From positions 372,001 through 436,000 of the forward strand of contig NZ_NXGX01000002.1 of NCBI RefSeq assembly GCF_002844275.1: a stretch of DNA of 64,000 bases, in the 5' to 3' direction. Below the pieces are notes generated by a model. The model saw only the letters and a program-made list of their open reading frames with translations, had not been told where the DNA came from and did no database searches. Made by a program: the position numbers and the translations under genes. Positions 17,556-26,578 of the stretch are shown here, in pieces (position 1 is the first letter of the stretch; every line of letters begins with the position of its first letter). The DNA is from Thalassospira lohafexi. Its GTDB lineage: Bacteria; Pseudomonadota; Alphaproteobacteria; Rhodospirillales; Thalassospiraceae.

Positions 17556-18752
17556 ATGCACGATTACACCAAAGCCCATAACAGGGTCCGCGCCATTTTC
17601 TTTTTGCATGGGGCTGCGTTTTCAAGCTGGGTTCCCCACATCCCGCTGGTTCAGGAACGTCTTGATCTTGGTCACAATGATCTTGGCGGCATTTTGCTGG
17701 CGGCGGCCATCGGTGTTTTGGCCGTAATGCCAATTGCCGGACGGCTGGCTGACCGTTTCGGCAGTGAACGTGTCGTGCGCTATTCGGGGTTATTCTACTT
17801 TGTTGCAGTAGGACTTCCCGCATTCATGCCGTCCTACCTTAGCATTACGATTGCGATGTTTGCCTTGGGCTTTTCTGGCGCGTTTCTGGATGTCGCGATG
17901 AATGCCAATGGATTGAATGTGGAACGCCTTCGGGGCCGTAGCATCATGTCGGGCCTACACGGCTTCTGGAGCCTCGGCGGCTTTGCTGGTGCCGGGATCG
18001 CGGCCGCGTGGTTTGCCCTGCCCATCCCGATCGCAGCGCACTTGCCAACCGTGCTGTCTATCTTCCTTGTCGCGCATGTGATCGTGCAGGCGGGCCTCGT
18101 CCCTGATGCCGCCGTCCATGCTCAAACATCTCAACCTGACATACAGCAACCCAACCCGAGCACCCAAAACCTCAAACGGCGCCCGCTCATTGTGTTTCTG
18201 TTGCCATTTGGGGTCTGTGCCTTCATCGGGCAATTTGGCGAAGGCGTGATTACCGACTGGGCAACTGTCTTTATGAACAGCGAACTGTCGTCCGGCCCAA
18301 CTATGGCGGCGGTTGGATTTGCGATCTATTCATGCGCCATGGCCGCAACGCGATTGTCAGGCGATATGCTGGTGATGAAATTTGGCCGAGCACAGGTCCT
18401 TCTGGCCAGTTCATGTTTGGCGTCCCTGGGCACATTCATCATCGCATTGTCTCCGCATTTCGTTGTGGCGTGGATCGGATGTGCCATCGCGGGGATGGGA
18501 CTTGCCGTGATATTACCATTGCTGTTGTCTGCTGCATCAAAAGCCACGGGCAAAGGCGGCGGAACGGTTGTTTCCATCATCGCGGCCACGGGGTATTCAG
18601 CCATCATGGCTGGACCGCCGATTATTGGTGCCATTGGTGAGTTATTCGGGCTTGTAAATGCCTTTATCGTCACGGCCAGTTTTCTGTCTCTGATCATCCC
18701 TGTTTATCTGCTAACCATGCGTCGGCGTTTGCAAATTGCGGGCAATGGTTGA
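17556..18752 (+). CDS. MFS transporter (YbjJ-like)
   Basis: This is a 398-residue major facilitator with about 12 hydrophobic segments. The first half has the loop 2-3 motif GRLADRFGSERVVRYSG and the family-like stretch DVAMNANGLNVERLRGRSIMSGLHGFWSLGG near residues 110-150, which resembles the YbjJ/sugar-type subgroup. A cytoplasmic linker (about 185-210) with Gln/Pro/Asn separates the halves. It lies 5 bases after the DeoR regulator and is co-transcribed with it. A sugar or sugar-derivative substrate is inferred from the regulator; it is not shown by the sequence. Confidence 0.88.
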   Translation: MHDYTKAHNRVRAIFFLHGAAFSSWVPHIPLVQERLDLGHNDLGGILLAAAIGVLAVMPIAGRLADRFGSERVVRYSGLFYFVAVGLPAFMPSYLSITIAMFALGFSGAFLDVAMNANGLNVERLRGRSIMSGLHGFWSLGGFAGAGIAAAWFALPIPIAAHLPTVLSIFLVAHVIVQAGLVPDAAVHAQTSQPDIQQPNPSTQNLKRRPLIVFLLPFGVCAFIGQFGEGVITDWATVFMNSELSSGPTMAAVGFAIYSCAMAATRLSGDMLVMKFGRAQVLLASSCLASLGTFIIALSPHFVVAWIGCAIAGMGLAVILPLLLSAASKATGKGGGTVVSIIAATGYSAIMAGPPIIGAIGELFGLVNAFIVTASFLSLIIPVYLLTMRRRLQIAGNG

Positions 18753-18781
18753 TCCGGCGTGCATTCTGCCGCATAAATTGA

Positions 18782-19843
<1,062 letters not shown>

Positions 19844-19884
19844 TCTGCAAATGTAATTAGCTGACTTAAAAGATTATTGAACGA

Positions 19885-19914
19885 AACAAAGGGCCTCACC
19901 AGAGGCCCTTTGTT
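19885..19914. terminator. bidirectional intrinsic terminator between hemB and the HAD hydrolase gene
   Basis: A 13-bp stem (AACAAAGGGCCTC / GAGGCCCTTTGTT) with an ACCA loop sits 41 bases after the hemB stop and 26 bases after the convergent HAD gene. The flanking AAA and TTT suit both directions. Confidence 0.85.
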
Positions 19915-19940
19915 GTATGGTCTATGTGGTTTATTTTCGA

Positions 19941-20903
19941 TCAGGCGACTTCGGTTTTGATATTGTCGCCGATGCCAAATCCAATCGCGCGGGCACAGAA
20001 ATGCGGGCGAAGACCGGCACGGGCAAATACGCCTTCGATATCCTGCCCATCAAGGAAACCACCCTGATGCACCAAAAGGGTCTTAATCCCGACAGAAAGC
20101 CCGCCCAGCACATCGGTATGAACCGTATCCCCAACCATCAGCACACGGTCCCGGTCAACACCGGGGTGACGGCGCAGGACTTCTTCGAATACGTGATGAT
20201 ACGGTTTACCAACACATTGCGGCATCACACCGCAGGCGTCCGCCGCCAAATGCGCGAAATAACCTGACTCAACCGACAGGAATTCCCCCATCGGGGCGCA
20301 GATATCCGGGTTACCCACCAAAATCGGTCGTGGATTGTCACGCAGGCTCTGCTCGAGCAGGTTCTGCTGGGAGTCAGACCAGCTTTCAGAATCAATAAGA
20401 AGGAAACCACCGACCGCATCATATAGTGCGCGGTCTTCGCCAAGCGGCTCAACAGTGTCAGGCAGCACATGGAACGGCCAATCTTTTGGCGCCATTGCCC
20501 CCCAATACGTAATGTCGCCATGGCTATTCATCATCGGGGCGACAAATTGCTGGCTGCTGATCAGACTGCTGGCATCAAAATCAAATCCGCGATTACGGTG
20601 GCGGGCCAAAATAGCCTCGGCCGAGCTTGACGCGTCATTGGTAACAACAGCAATGCTTTTGCCCATGCCCTGTAAATGCGCAATGGTATCAACTGCACCG
20701 GGGATGGCTGTTGGACCGCTGTTAAGCACGCCAAAGGCATCAAAGACGATCAAATCAAACTGATCCGCAATCGACAGAAGGTTTTCAACATATTCTGTCT
20801 TTGGGGGCACCGCATCGGCACGCACCTCCGGCAAACGGGGCGCATAATGCAAATAGGCCTCGATTGCCTGCTCAAAATTGAGCCTGGGGCGATTGATGCT
20901 CAT
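19941..20903 (-). CDS. HAD-superfamily hydrolase, TIGR01459 type (NagD-like sugar/PNPP phosphatase)
   Basis: This is a predicted cytosolic phosphatase of unknown substrate. I start at ATG 20901-20903 (MSINRPRLNFEQ), behind CAGGAGAA, giving 320 residues. HAD motif I is VFDAFGVL (nucleophile D55; the second Asp is replaced, as in TIGR01459 proteins). Motif II is in AVVTNDASSS, with lysine in MPQCVGKPYHHVF and motif III/IV in RVLMVGDTVHTDVLGG. The layout matches NagD-type proteins with a C2 cap (about 90-230). It is monocistronic and converges on hemB. Confidence 0.85.
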   Translation of the reverse strand: MSINRPRLNFEQAIEAYLHYAPRLPEVRADAVPPKTEYVENLLSIADQFDLIVFDAFGVLNSGPTAIPGAVDTIAHLQGMGKSIAVVTNDASSSAEAILARHRNRGFDFDASSLISSQQFVAPMMNSHGDITYWGAMAPKDWPFHVLPDTVEPLGEDRALYDAVGGFLLIDSESWSDSQQNLLEQSLRDNPRPILVGNPDICAPMGEFLSVESGYFAHLAADACGVMPQCVGKPYHHVFEEVLRRHPGVDRDRVLMVGDTVHTDVLGGLSVGIKTLLVHQGGFLDGQDIEGVFARAGLRPHFCARAIGFGIGDNIKTEVA

Positions 20904-21386
20904 GTTCGATTCTCCTGATCGTATGGGGTGCGGAACGCATAGCGGGCCCATTCAACCCGATTAAGCGACCTTTTTACATCCCAATTTTTTAATGCAAGAC
21001 CATTCGGGACTAAACAACCTTTACGCGTTAAGCAACTTCGTTAGCCATGCGCCGCAAGCATAGCAATAAAACATCGAAAAGCATCGCTTCATGACAGAAT
21101 TAAAACCAATTCATTGCGATTCGGTGACTTTTTGCACTTTCCAAGCGACTGCCATGCAAAAAATGCATTGGAATTACACAAATGCCGAGCGTAGATTGCC
21201 CTCACGAAATGAATAGGACGTATCGACTGGTGAATGCGCCAACAAGCAGATGATCACTCGATACATTGTAAACAAACCGACACGTCAAACCAGTTAACTA
21301 TTCCGCATGCGGAATACCTTCGGTGAGAACATGCCGGTTATCTGAACAGGCGCCGAAAAATCGGCCGGTTTGAAATAGGTGATGAA
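20904..21386. promoter_or_regulatory. 483-bp intergenic region upstream of the DUF1127 gene
   Basis: No gene is visible in this AT-rich stretch between the HAD gene (minus) and the DUF1127 gene (plus). A perfect 16-bp palindrome ATTCCGCATGCGGAAT lies at 21300-21315, 72 bases ahead of the DUF1127 start. It could be an operator or a 5' UTR stem. I could not place a trustworthy promoter box pair by eye. Confidence 0.4.
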
Positions 21387-21545
21387 ATGATCGTAACTAA
21401 AATTTTTGCTTTCCTCCGCGCTCTTCGCGTTCAGTACCAGACCCAGGTTGCGCTGCGTAAACTTGATCCGCGCGAACTTGCCGACATCGGTCTGAACCGC
21501 GACATGATCGACGATGTAGCACACCGCGTTGCTTTCGGTCGTTAA
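21387..21545 (+). CDS. small DUF1127 (YjiS-like) protein, 52 residues
   Basis: I found this gene by reading the intergenic DNA. ATG at 21387 is preceded by AGGTGATGAA and opens 52 codons ending TAA at 21545, followed 24 bases later by a strong terminator. The peptide starts MIVTKIFAFLRALRVQY and carries the DUF1127 signature LRKLDPRELADIGLNRDMID near residues 24-43. It is rich in Arg. DUF1127 proteins in alphaproteobacteria, such as CcaF1 of Rhodobacter and arginine-rich small proteins of Agrobacterium, have been linked to RNA binding and to phosphate, carbon or stress physiology. It is monocistronic. Confidence 0.9.
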   Translation: MIVTKIFAFLRALRVQYQTQVALRKLDPRELADIGLNRDMIDDVAHRVAFGR

Positions 21546-21568
21546 TCAACGACTGAAACGTCCGACGA

Positions 21569-21599
21569 AAAAACCCCGGCAGTTTTGCCGGGGTTTTTC
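21569..21599 (+). terminator. intrinsic terminator after the DUF1127 gene
   Basis: The stem AAACCCCGGCA / TGCCGGGGTTT has a GTTT loop and ends in TTTTT. Its placement directly behind the small ORF supports that ORF being a real transcription unit. Confidence 0.92.
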
Positions 21600-21670
21600 T
21601 TTATCTGCTTTATGCAATCGATCGAACGAACGAATGACCTACCCCGCAGAGCTTATCAATGTTCTGCCGT

Positions 21671-23185
21671 CTAATTGGCAAATAGCGCCTTGTGCTCTTC
21701 GCGCAGGATATTCTTCTGCACCTTGCCCATCGCATTGCGTGGCAGTTCGCCCACAAAAAATACCCGTTTTGGCACTTTGAAATTGGCCATCTGTGATTTG
21801 ATGGCACCGATGACATCGTCTTCTGACAATTCATCACTGTTGCGCACGATCACTGCGACGACCGCCTCGCCAAAGTCCGGATGGGCAACACCAATCACAG
21901 CACTCTCAACAACACCATCCATTTTGTCGATCAGCGTTTCAATTTCTTTGGGATAGATATTAAACCCGCCGGAGATCACCAGATCCTTGGCCCGACCGAC
22001 GATATGGACATATCCCTTGGCATCAATCTTGGCGATGTCACCGGTGATAAAGAAGCCATCATCGCGAAATTCCTCAGCCGTTTTTTCGGGCATCTGCCAA
22101 TAGCCGGCAAATACATTCGGACCGCGCGCTTCAAGTACCCCGACTTCATCGGTTGCCAATATCGTGCCGGCATCATCACAAACGCGTACATCCACGTCGG
22201 GCAATGCCGGCCCGACTGTATGCACTATGCGGTCACCATCCAGCGGATTTGATGTCGCCATCCCCATTTCAGTCATGCCATAGCGTTCAAGCAAGGCCTT
22301 GCCGGTACGTTGTTCAAACGCGGTAAAGGTCTCGGGTAGCAACGGGGCGGAACCGGAAATAAACAACCGCATGTTAGCGCTAACATCGGCAGTAAAATCA
22401 TCCTCGTACAACAATCGGACATAGAAAGTCGGAACACCCATCATGACAGTACTGCGCGGCAAAAGCGCCAGAACCTGATCGCGGTCAAACTTCGGCAGGA
22501 AGAACATCTTTGAGCCCGACAACATCACGCAGTGACAGGCAATGAACAGACCATGGGTATGAAAGATTGGCAAGGCGTGCAGCAAAACATCGTCGCCGGT
22601 AAAGCCCCACAGCGTTTCGAGTGTTGATGCATTGGACCACAGGTTCATCTGGGTCATCATCGCGCCCTTGGGCTTGCCGGTTGTTCCCGACGTGTAAAGG
22701 ATTGCGGCAAGGTCATCATCAGCACAGGCCACGGGTGCGAAATCATCGCCCTGCTCTGCTGCGCCTGAGACCAACGTCCCGTCCGCTTCCGTGCCAAGGG
22801 TCAAAACAGATTTAACACCCTGTTCTGCGGCGATTGCGCTGACTTCTGTTTCACGATACGGCTGACAGACAAAGATCACCGGCGATGCATTGCCCATGAA
22901 ATACGCCAACTCACCGGCCTGATAAGCTGTGTTGAGCGGCAAATAAACAAGACCGGCACGAATACATCCAAGATATAAAAACAGGGCTTCGGGTGATTTA
23001 TCGACCTGAACCGCGATCCGGTCGCCCTTTTGGGCCCCCAAAGAGATCAAAAGCCCCGCAATGCGGGCTGAATACGTATCCGCATCGCCATAGCTATAAG
23101 TCTTGCCATCTGGTGTTTCGATCAAAACCGACGACAAATCAGCCGGGAACCGATCCCGAATACGCATAAAAAGGCTGTTGGTCAC
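21671..23185 (-). CDS. matB: malonyl-CoA/methylmalonyl-CoA synthetase
   Basis: MatB activates malonate (and often methylmalonate) with ATP and CoA. I start at GTG 23183-23185 (VTNSLFMRIRD), 7 bases behind GGGGAAG, giving 504 residues, the usual MatB length; ATG 23212 is an alternative. ANL-superfamily motifs are ILYTSGTTGKPKGAM (P-loop), HALPIFHTHGLF, ERYGMTEMGM, GDIAKIDAKGYVHIVGRAKD and the acylation lysine in PRNAMGKVQKN. The protein is close by eye to Rhodopseudomonas palustris MatB. It lies downstream of the decarboxylase gene across a 152-bp gap with a long hairpin. No malonyl-CoA decarboxylase is nearby. Confidence 0.93.
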   Translation of the reverse strand: MTNSLFMRIRDRFPADLSSVLIETPDGKTYSYGDADTYSARIAGLLISLGAQKGDRIAVQVDKSPEALFLYLGCIRAGLVYLPLNTAYQAGELAYFMGNASPVIFVCQPYRETEVSAIAAEQGVKSVLTLGTEADGTLVSGAAEQGDDFAPVACADDDLAAILYTSGTTGKPKGAMMTQMNLWSNASTLETLWGFTGDDVLLHALPIFHTHGLFIACHCVMLSGSKMFFLPKFDRDQVLALLPRSTVMMGVPTFYVRLLYEDDFTADVSANMRLFISGSAPLLPETFTAFEQRTGKALLERYGMTEMGMATSNPLDGDRIVHTVGPALPDVDVRVCDDAGTILATDEVGVLEARGPNVFAGYWQMPEKTAEEFRDDGFFITGDIAKIDAKGYVHIVGRAKDLVISGGFNIYPKEIETLIDKMDGVVESAVIGVAHPDFGEAVVAVIVRNSDELSEDDVIGAIKSQMANFKVPKRVFFVGELPRNAMGKVQKNILREEHKALFAN

Positions 23186-23261
23186 AGTAACGCTTCCCCG
23201 ATGAATTATCATTGAACCAGCAGCTTTCTGCTGTCGGTCATGCTCGCGGGCAGCATAGTGC

Positions 23262-23310
23262 AACCAACCATTATCGGTAAACAAGTACTATTTTACCGTA
23301 ATGGTTGGTT
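23262..23310. repeat. long near-perfect inverted repeat between the decarboxylase and matB genes
   Basis: The left arm at 23262-23281 (AACCAACCATTATCGGTAAA) pairs with the right arm at 23292-23310 except for one unpaired base, across a 10-base loop. A TTTT follows the right arm on the plus strand only. On the minus strand, where both genes are transcribed, no U-tract follows. Candidates are an mRNA attenuator or processing stem, a dimeric operator (inner GGTAAA/TTTACC) or a repeat-element copy. Confidence 0.6.
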
Positions 23311-23337
23311 TTATGCGAAATCAGTTAGGCGAAAAGA

Positions 23338-24504
23338 TTACGCAACGTACGGGAATTCGCCGTCAACAAACGGGAAAGCCTCGCCGACGGTGACTTGCAC
23401 TTCCGGGTGGAACCCATTGAAATTCGTCGCAAGTGCGTTGCTATAGGCCCCAATATGACCAAATTCGATCCAGTCCCCTTCGCGAATGTCTGCGGGCAAA
23501 TTCACGGTTGCTGGCAGAACATCCATATTGTCGCAGGTTGGTCCATAGATGGTGAAATCAAGCGTTTCCTCAGGATCAAATTCACCCTTAAGACGCATCG
23601 GCCGCACAGGATAGCGTAATTGACCGGTGACGGTTTCTGATAGACTGCCATACACACCATCATTGATGAAAAGCTGATCTTCCTTGCGCAGTTGCACCTG
23701 GGTAATCAGCGACACGCCGCTTGAAACAAGGGCTCTGCCCGGTTCGCACATAAAGGTGGTTTCAGGCATATCAAGCCACCGGATGCAGTCCTTGATTTCA
23801 TCCATGATTTCTTCAAGTGCCGGGCCACGCTGGTTCATATACTGGCCAGGGAACCCGCCGCCCACATCAATATGTTTTACCTTCACGCCCGAGAAATCGA
23901 CAACTTGGCGGATCAGCTCAATCGCAATGCGATAGCCGTTTGCCGTCGTGCATTGCGACCCAACATGGAAGCAAAGCCCGGCCTCATAGCCCAATGCGTC
24001 AACCTGCTTAAGAAGTTCGGCCGCGGCCATTGGGCGAGCACCAAACTTTGCTGACAGATTATAGATTGCACCGGCCGGCGGGGTCGCCAAACGCACATGA
24101 ATTTTTAGATTGGTGTCGCCGTCGGTTTCTTCGCGGATTTTTTTAAGTTCATCTTCAGTATCAATCACATAGTGATCAATGCCAAAGACCCGGTGCGCGC
24201 TGCGAATGCCATCGCGGCTTTTAACCGGGTGCATGAAGTAGGACTTCATGCCGGGGAACTGGCGGCGCACCAATGCAATTTCATCTGGCGAGGCCGTATC
24301 AAAATGACGCACCCCACCTTCATGCAGATAGCGCATGACTTCGGGATGCGGATTACATTTCACCGCATAAAGAACGTCACCAGGGAACATATCGACAAAG
24401 CGCTGCGCTGTTTCTCGAAGGATATTGGGCCTGAGACAATAGACCGGATAGGACGGCTTAAGTTCCTTAACAACATCGAACGTCGTATCGAAATGACGCG
24501 GCAT
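23338..24504 (-). CDS. ornithine/lysine decarboxylase, alanine-racemase fold (type III PLP)
   Basis: The enzyme probably decarboxylates ornithine to putrescine (possibly lysine to cadaverine). I start at ATG 24502-24504 (MPRHFDTTFDVV) behind GGAG, giving 388 residues. PLP lysine K49 is in YAVKCNPHP. HVGSQC, HIDVGGGFPGQY and CEPGRALV are cofactor-phosphate motifs, and C324 in YGPTCDNMDVL is the conserved active-site cysteine from the partner subunit. Ornithine versus lysine preference cannot be read with confidence. It is divergent from an aldehyde dehydrogenase gene and upstream of matB. Confidence 0.92.
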   Translation of the reverse strand: MPRHFDTTFDVVKELKPSYPVYCLRPNILRETAQRFVDMFPGDVLYAVKCNPHPEVMRYLHEGGVRHFDTASPDEIALVRRQFPGMKSYFMHPVKSRDGIRSAHRVFGIDHYVIDTEDELKKIREETDGDTNLKIHVRLATPPAGAIYNLSAKFGARPMAAAELLKQVDALGYEAGLCFHVGSQCTTANGYRIAIELIRQVVDFSGVKVKHIDVGGGFPGQYMNQRGPALEEIMDEIKDCIRWLDMPETTFMCEPGRALVSSGVSLITQVQLRKEDQLFINDGVYGSLSETVTGQLRYPVRPMRLKGEFDPEETLDFTIYGPTCDNMDVLPATVNLPADIREGDWIEFGHIGAYSNALATNFNGFHPEVQVTVGEAFPFVDGEFPYVA

Positions 24505-24652
24505 GTAAACTCCATCGTTCACGGGTATCTGGCGCCCAGACACGCATTATCGCCGGGCTGGCCATTTATAAACACAAGGGTAGCAGCCCTTTTGGGCGCT
24601 GTCATGCCCCAACCGGCGAATTGATCTTGATATTCCAAACGCCCGCCGATAA

Positions 24653-24682
24653 ATTGGTAAACCAATACCAAATAACCAATAT
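24653..24682. promoter_or_regulatory. operator-like repeats between the divergent decarboxylase and aldehyde dehydrogenase genes
   Basis: ATTGGTAAACCAAT (24653-24666) is a perfect 6-base inverted repeat with a 2-base spacer. Two more ACCAA or ACCAAT copies follow by 24680. It lies about 70 bases from the aldehyde dehydrogenase start and 150 from the decarboxylase start, so one regulator could control both. No regulator gene is adjacent. Confidence 0.35.
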
Positions 24683-24736
24683 CGTGTGATTTACGCTTTT
24701 CTGCGCCACAGCACGCCAACATACAGGGAGCCTGAA

Positions 24737-26224
24737 ATGCCCATCGACCCGATCCTTGATCCCAGCAGCCTTGCCCGCGAACTTTCTGGCCGCCACCTGA
24801 TCAATGGAGAACTCGTTGCATCCCAAAGCGGCAAAAACTTTGATGTCTTAAACCCCGCAACCGGCAAGGTCATTGGTCAGGCGGCAGACGGGGACGTCCA
24901 AGATGTGGCAATTGCCGTTGGAGTTGCAAAGAAGGCACAGAAAGACTGGGCGGAGCGCCCTGCCCGCGAACGCGGAAAGCTGGTTGCCGAATGTGGTCGT
25001 GTGCTGATGTCACACACCGAAGAACTGGGTCGTTTGATTGCCCTTGAATCGGGCAAAGCACTGCGCACCGAAAGCCGGGTTGAGGCATCGGTTCTTGCCG
25101 ATATGTTTGTCTTTTTCGGCGGGTTGGCTTCCGAGCTTAAGGGCGAAACCGTACCGTTTAATCCCAACATGATGACCTTGACCACCCGTGAGCCGGTTGG
25201 CGTTGTCGGTGCAATTATTCCCTGGAACGTGCCGCTTCTTTTGATGGCGATCAAAGTTGCACCGGCACTGGTTGCTGGTAACGCAGTCGTTGTAAAATCG
25301 GCCGAAGACACCCCGCTTGCAGCTTTGCGCGTCTGTCAGATCATGCAGGAAACCCTGCCCAAGGGCGTTCTAAATATTTTGTCTGGCTTTGGCCCGTCCT
25401 GCGGTGGACCACTGGTCGAACATAAGGACGTCAAAAAAGTATCCTTTACCGGCTCTGTCGAAACCGGCCGCACGGTTTACAAGGCCGCAGCGGAAAAACT
25501 GATCCCGGTCACGCTTGAGCTCGGCGGTAAATCACCAATGATCGTGATGCACGATGCCGACCTTGATAAGGCAATTGCCGGTGCTGTTGGTGGTATGCGC
25601 TTTACCCGTCAGGGGCAAAGCTGCACGGCATCATCGCGTATTCTTGTTCATGAAAAACTTCATGATGCGTTTGTTAAGAAGCTGATTGACAAGGTCAATG
25701 CCCTTAAGATGGGGGATCCGCTTGACGAAGAAACCGATATCGGCACCATCATCAACCGCAAGCAGTTCGACAAGGTCCGCAGCTACATTGATATCGGCGA
25801 AAAAGAAGGTGCGACCAAGCATGAACTAAGTGCCCTTCCAACCGATAGTGCGCTCGCCGATGGCACGTTTGTGCGCCCGGTGATCTTTACCAATGTTGAT
25901 CCGAACGCCCGCGTCGCCCGCGAAGAAATCTTTGGTCCGGTGGCATGCGTGTTCAAGTTCAAAACCTTCGAAGAGGCACTTGAGCTTGCCAACGACAGTG
26001 ATTTTGGTTTGGCGGCAACAGTATGGACAACCGATCTTAAAACCGCACTGACCGCAACCAAGCGCCTTGAAGCGGGCTTTGTTCAGGTCAACCAGAATCT
26101 TGTTGTTCAACCCAACCTGTCATATGGCGGGATCAAGCTTTCCGGGCTGGGCAAGGAAGCCTCGCTTGAAAGCATGCTTGAACATTTCACCTACAAGAAA
26201 ACCATCATTCTTAACATGGAATAA
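24737..26224 (+). CDS. NAD(P)-dependent aldehyde dehydrogenase
   Basis: This is a 495-residue member of the aldehyde dehydrogenase superfamily, starting at ATG 24737 (MPIDPILDPSS) behind CAGGGAG. Catalytic residues by family position are N164 (IIPWNVP), E261 (LELGGKSP) and C296 (RQGQSCTASSR). The nucleotide-binding FTGSVETGR is present. It is not methylmalonate-semialdehyde dehydrogenase, whose cysteine motif differs. Divergence from a polyamine-forming decarboxylase hints at an aminoaldehyde or semialdehyde substrate, but that is weak inference. Confidence 0.9.
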   Translation: MPIDPILDPSSLARELSGRHLINGELVASQSGKNFDVLNPATGKVIGQAADGDVQDVAIAVGVAKKAQKDWAERPARERGKLVAECGRVLMSHTEELGRLIALESGKALRTESRVEASVLADMFVFFGGLASELKGETVPFNPNMMTLTTREPVGVVGAIIPWNVPLLLMAIKVAPALVAGNAVVVKSAEDTPLAALRVCQIMQETLPKGVLNILSGFGPSCGGPLVEHKDVKKVSFTGSVETGRTVYKAAAEKLIPVTLELGGKSPMIVMHDADLDKAIAGAVGGMRFTRQGQSCTASSRILVHEKLHDAFVKKLIDKVNALKMGDPLDEETDIGTIINRKQFDKVRSYIDIGEKEGATKHELSALPTDSALADGTFVRPVIFTNVDPNARVAREEIFGPVACVFKFKTFEEALELANDSDFGLAATVWTTDLKTALTATKRLEAGFVQVNQNLVVQPNLSYGGIKLSGLGKEASLESMLEHFTYKKTIILNME

Positions 26225-26259
26225 CGCCAAACCAACCCTATGCCAGGCGTTTAACCTTG

Positions 26260-26290
26260 CCGGGTTGCATCTTTTGCAACCCGGTTTTTC
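26260..26290 (+). terminator. intrinsic terminator after the aldehyde dehydrogenase gene
   Basis: A perfect 10-bp stem (CCGGGTTGCA / TGCAACCCGG) is followed by TTTTTC, 35 bases past the stop codon. Confidence 0.92.
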
Positions 26291-26578
26291 TTTTGCGGCC
26301 CTTGACCTTAGGCAACTAATCCGCAAAGCTGCGCTCGAACACACGTCCATAAACCTGAAAGAACATGGCAATGTCTTTATACAATGACATCCCCGCATCG
26401 CATTCCCGTCCGACGCTTCGTGCCGGTGCGATGGCCATGATTATTGGGATTTCCGACCTGCGAATGTGATCCCTGTCATTCGCGAATGACAGGACCGGTT
26501 TAAACCCGTTTATCACCCGTTACATGATAATATTGCCACCACATCAAGCTTGATGGTGGCCGCAGGAGCATGGAAATT
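26291..26578. promoter_or_regulatory. intergenic region upstream of ilvA with a 22-bp perfect palindrome
   Basis: With the preceding terminator this forms a 354-base gap. At 26472-26493, CCTGTCATTCG is followed directly by its exact reverse complement, with no T-run, so an operator is more likely than a terminator. At 26536-26559 a second dyad is centred on CATCAAGCTTGATG, just ahead of the ilvA ribosome site (AGGAG at 26564-26568). A 34-codon open frame (26365-26469) lacks support as a gene. Confidence 0.45.

Noticed and set aside
26365-26469. A 34-codon open frame upstream of ilvA
   Set aside because: It has only a weak purine stretch before the ATG and no recognisable motif, and it ends just before a palindrome; chance is more likely.
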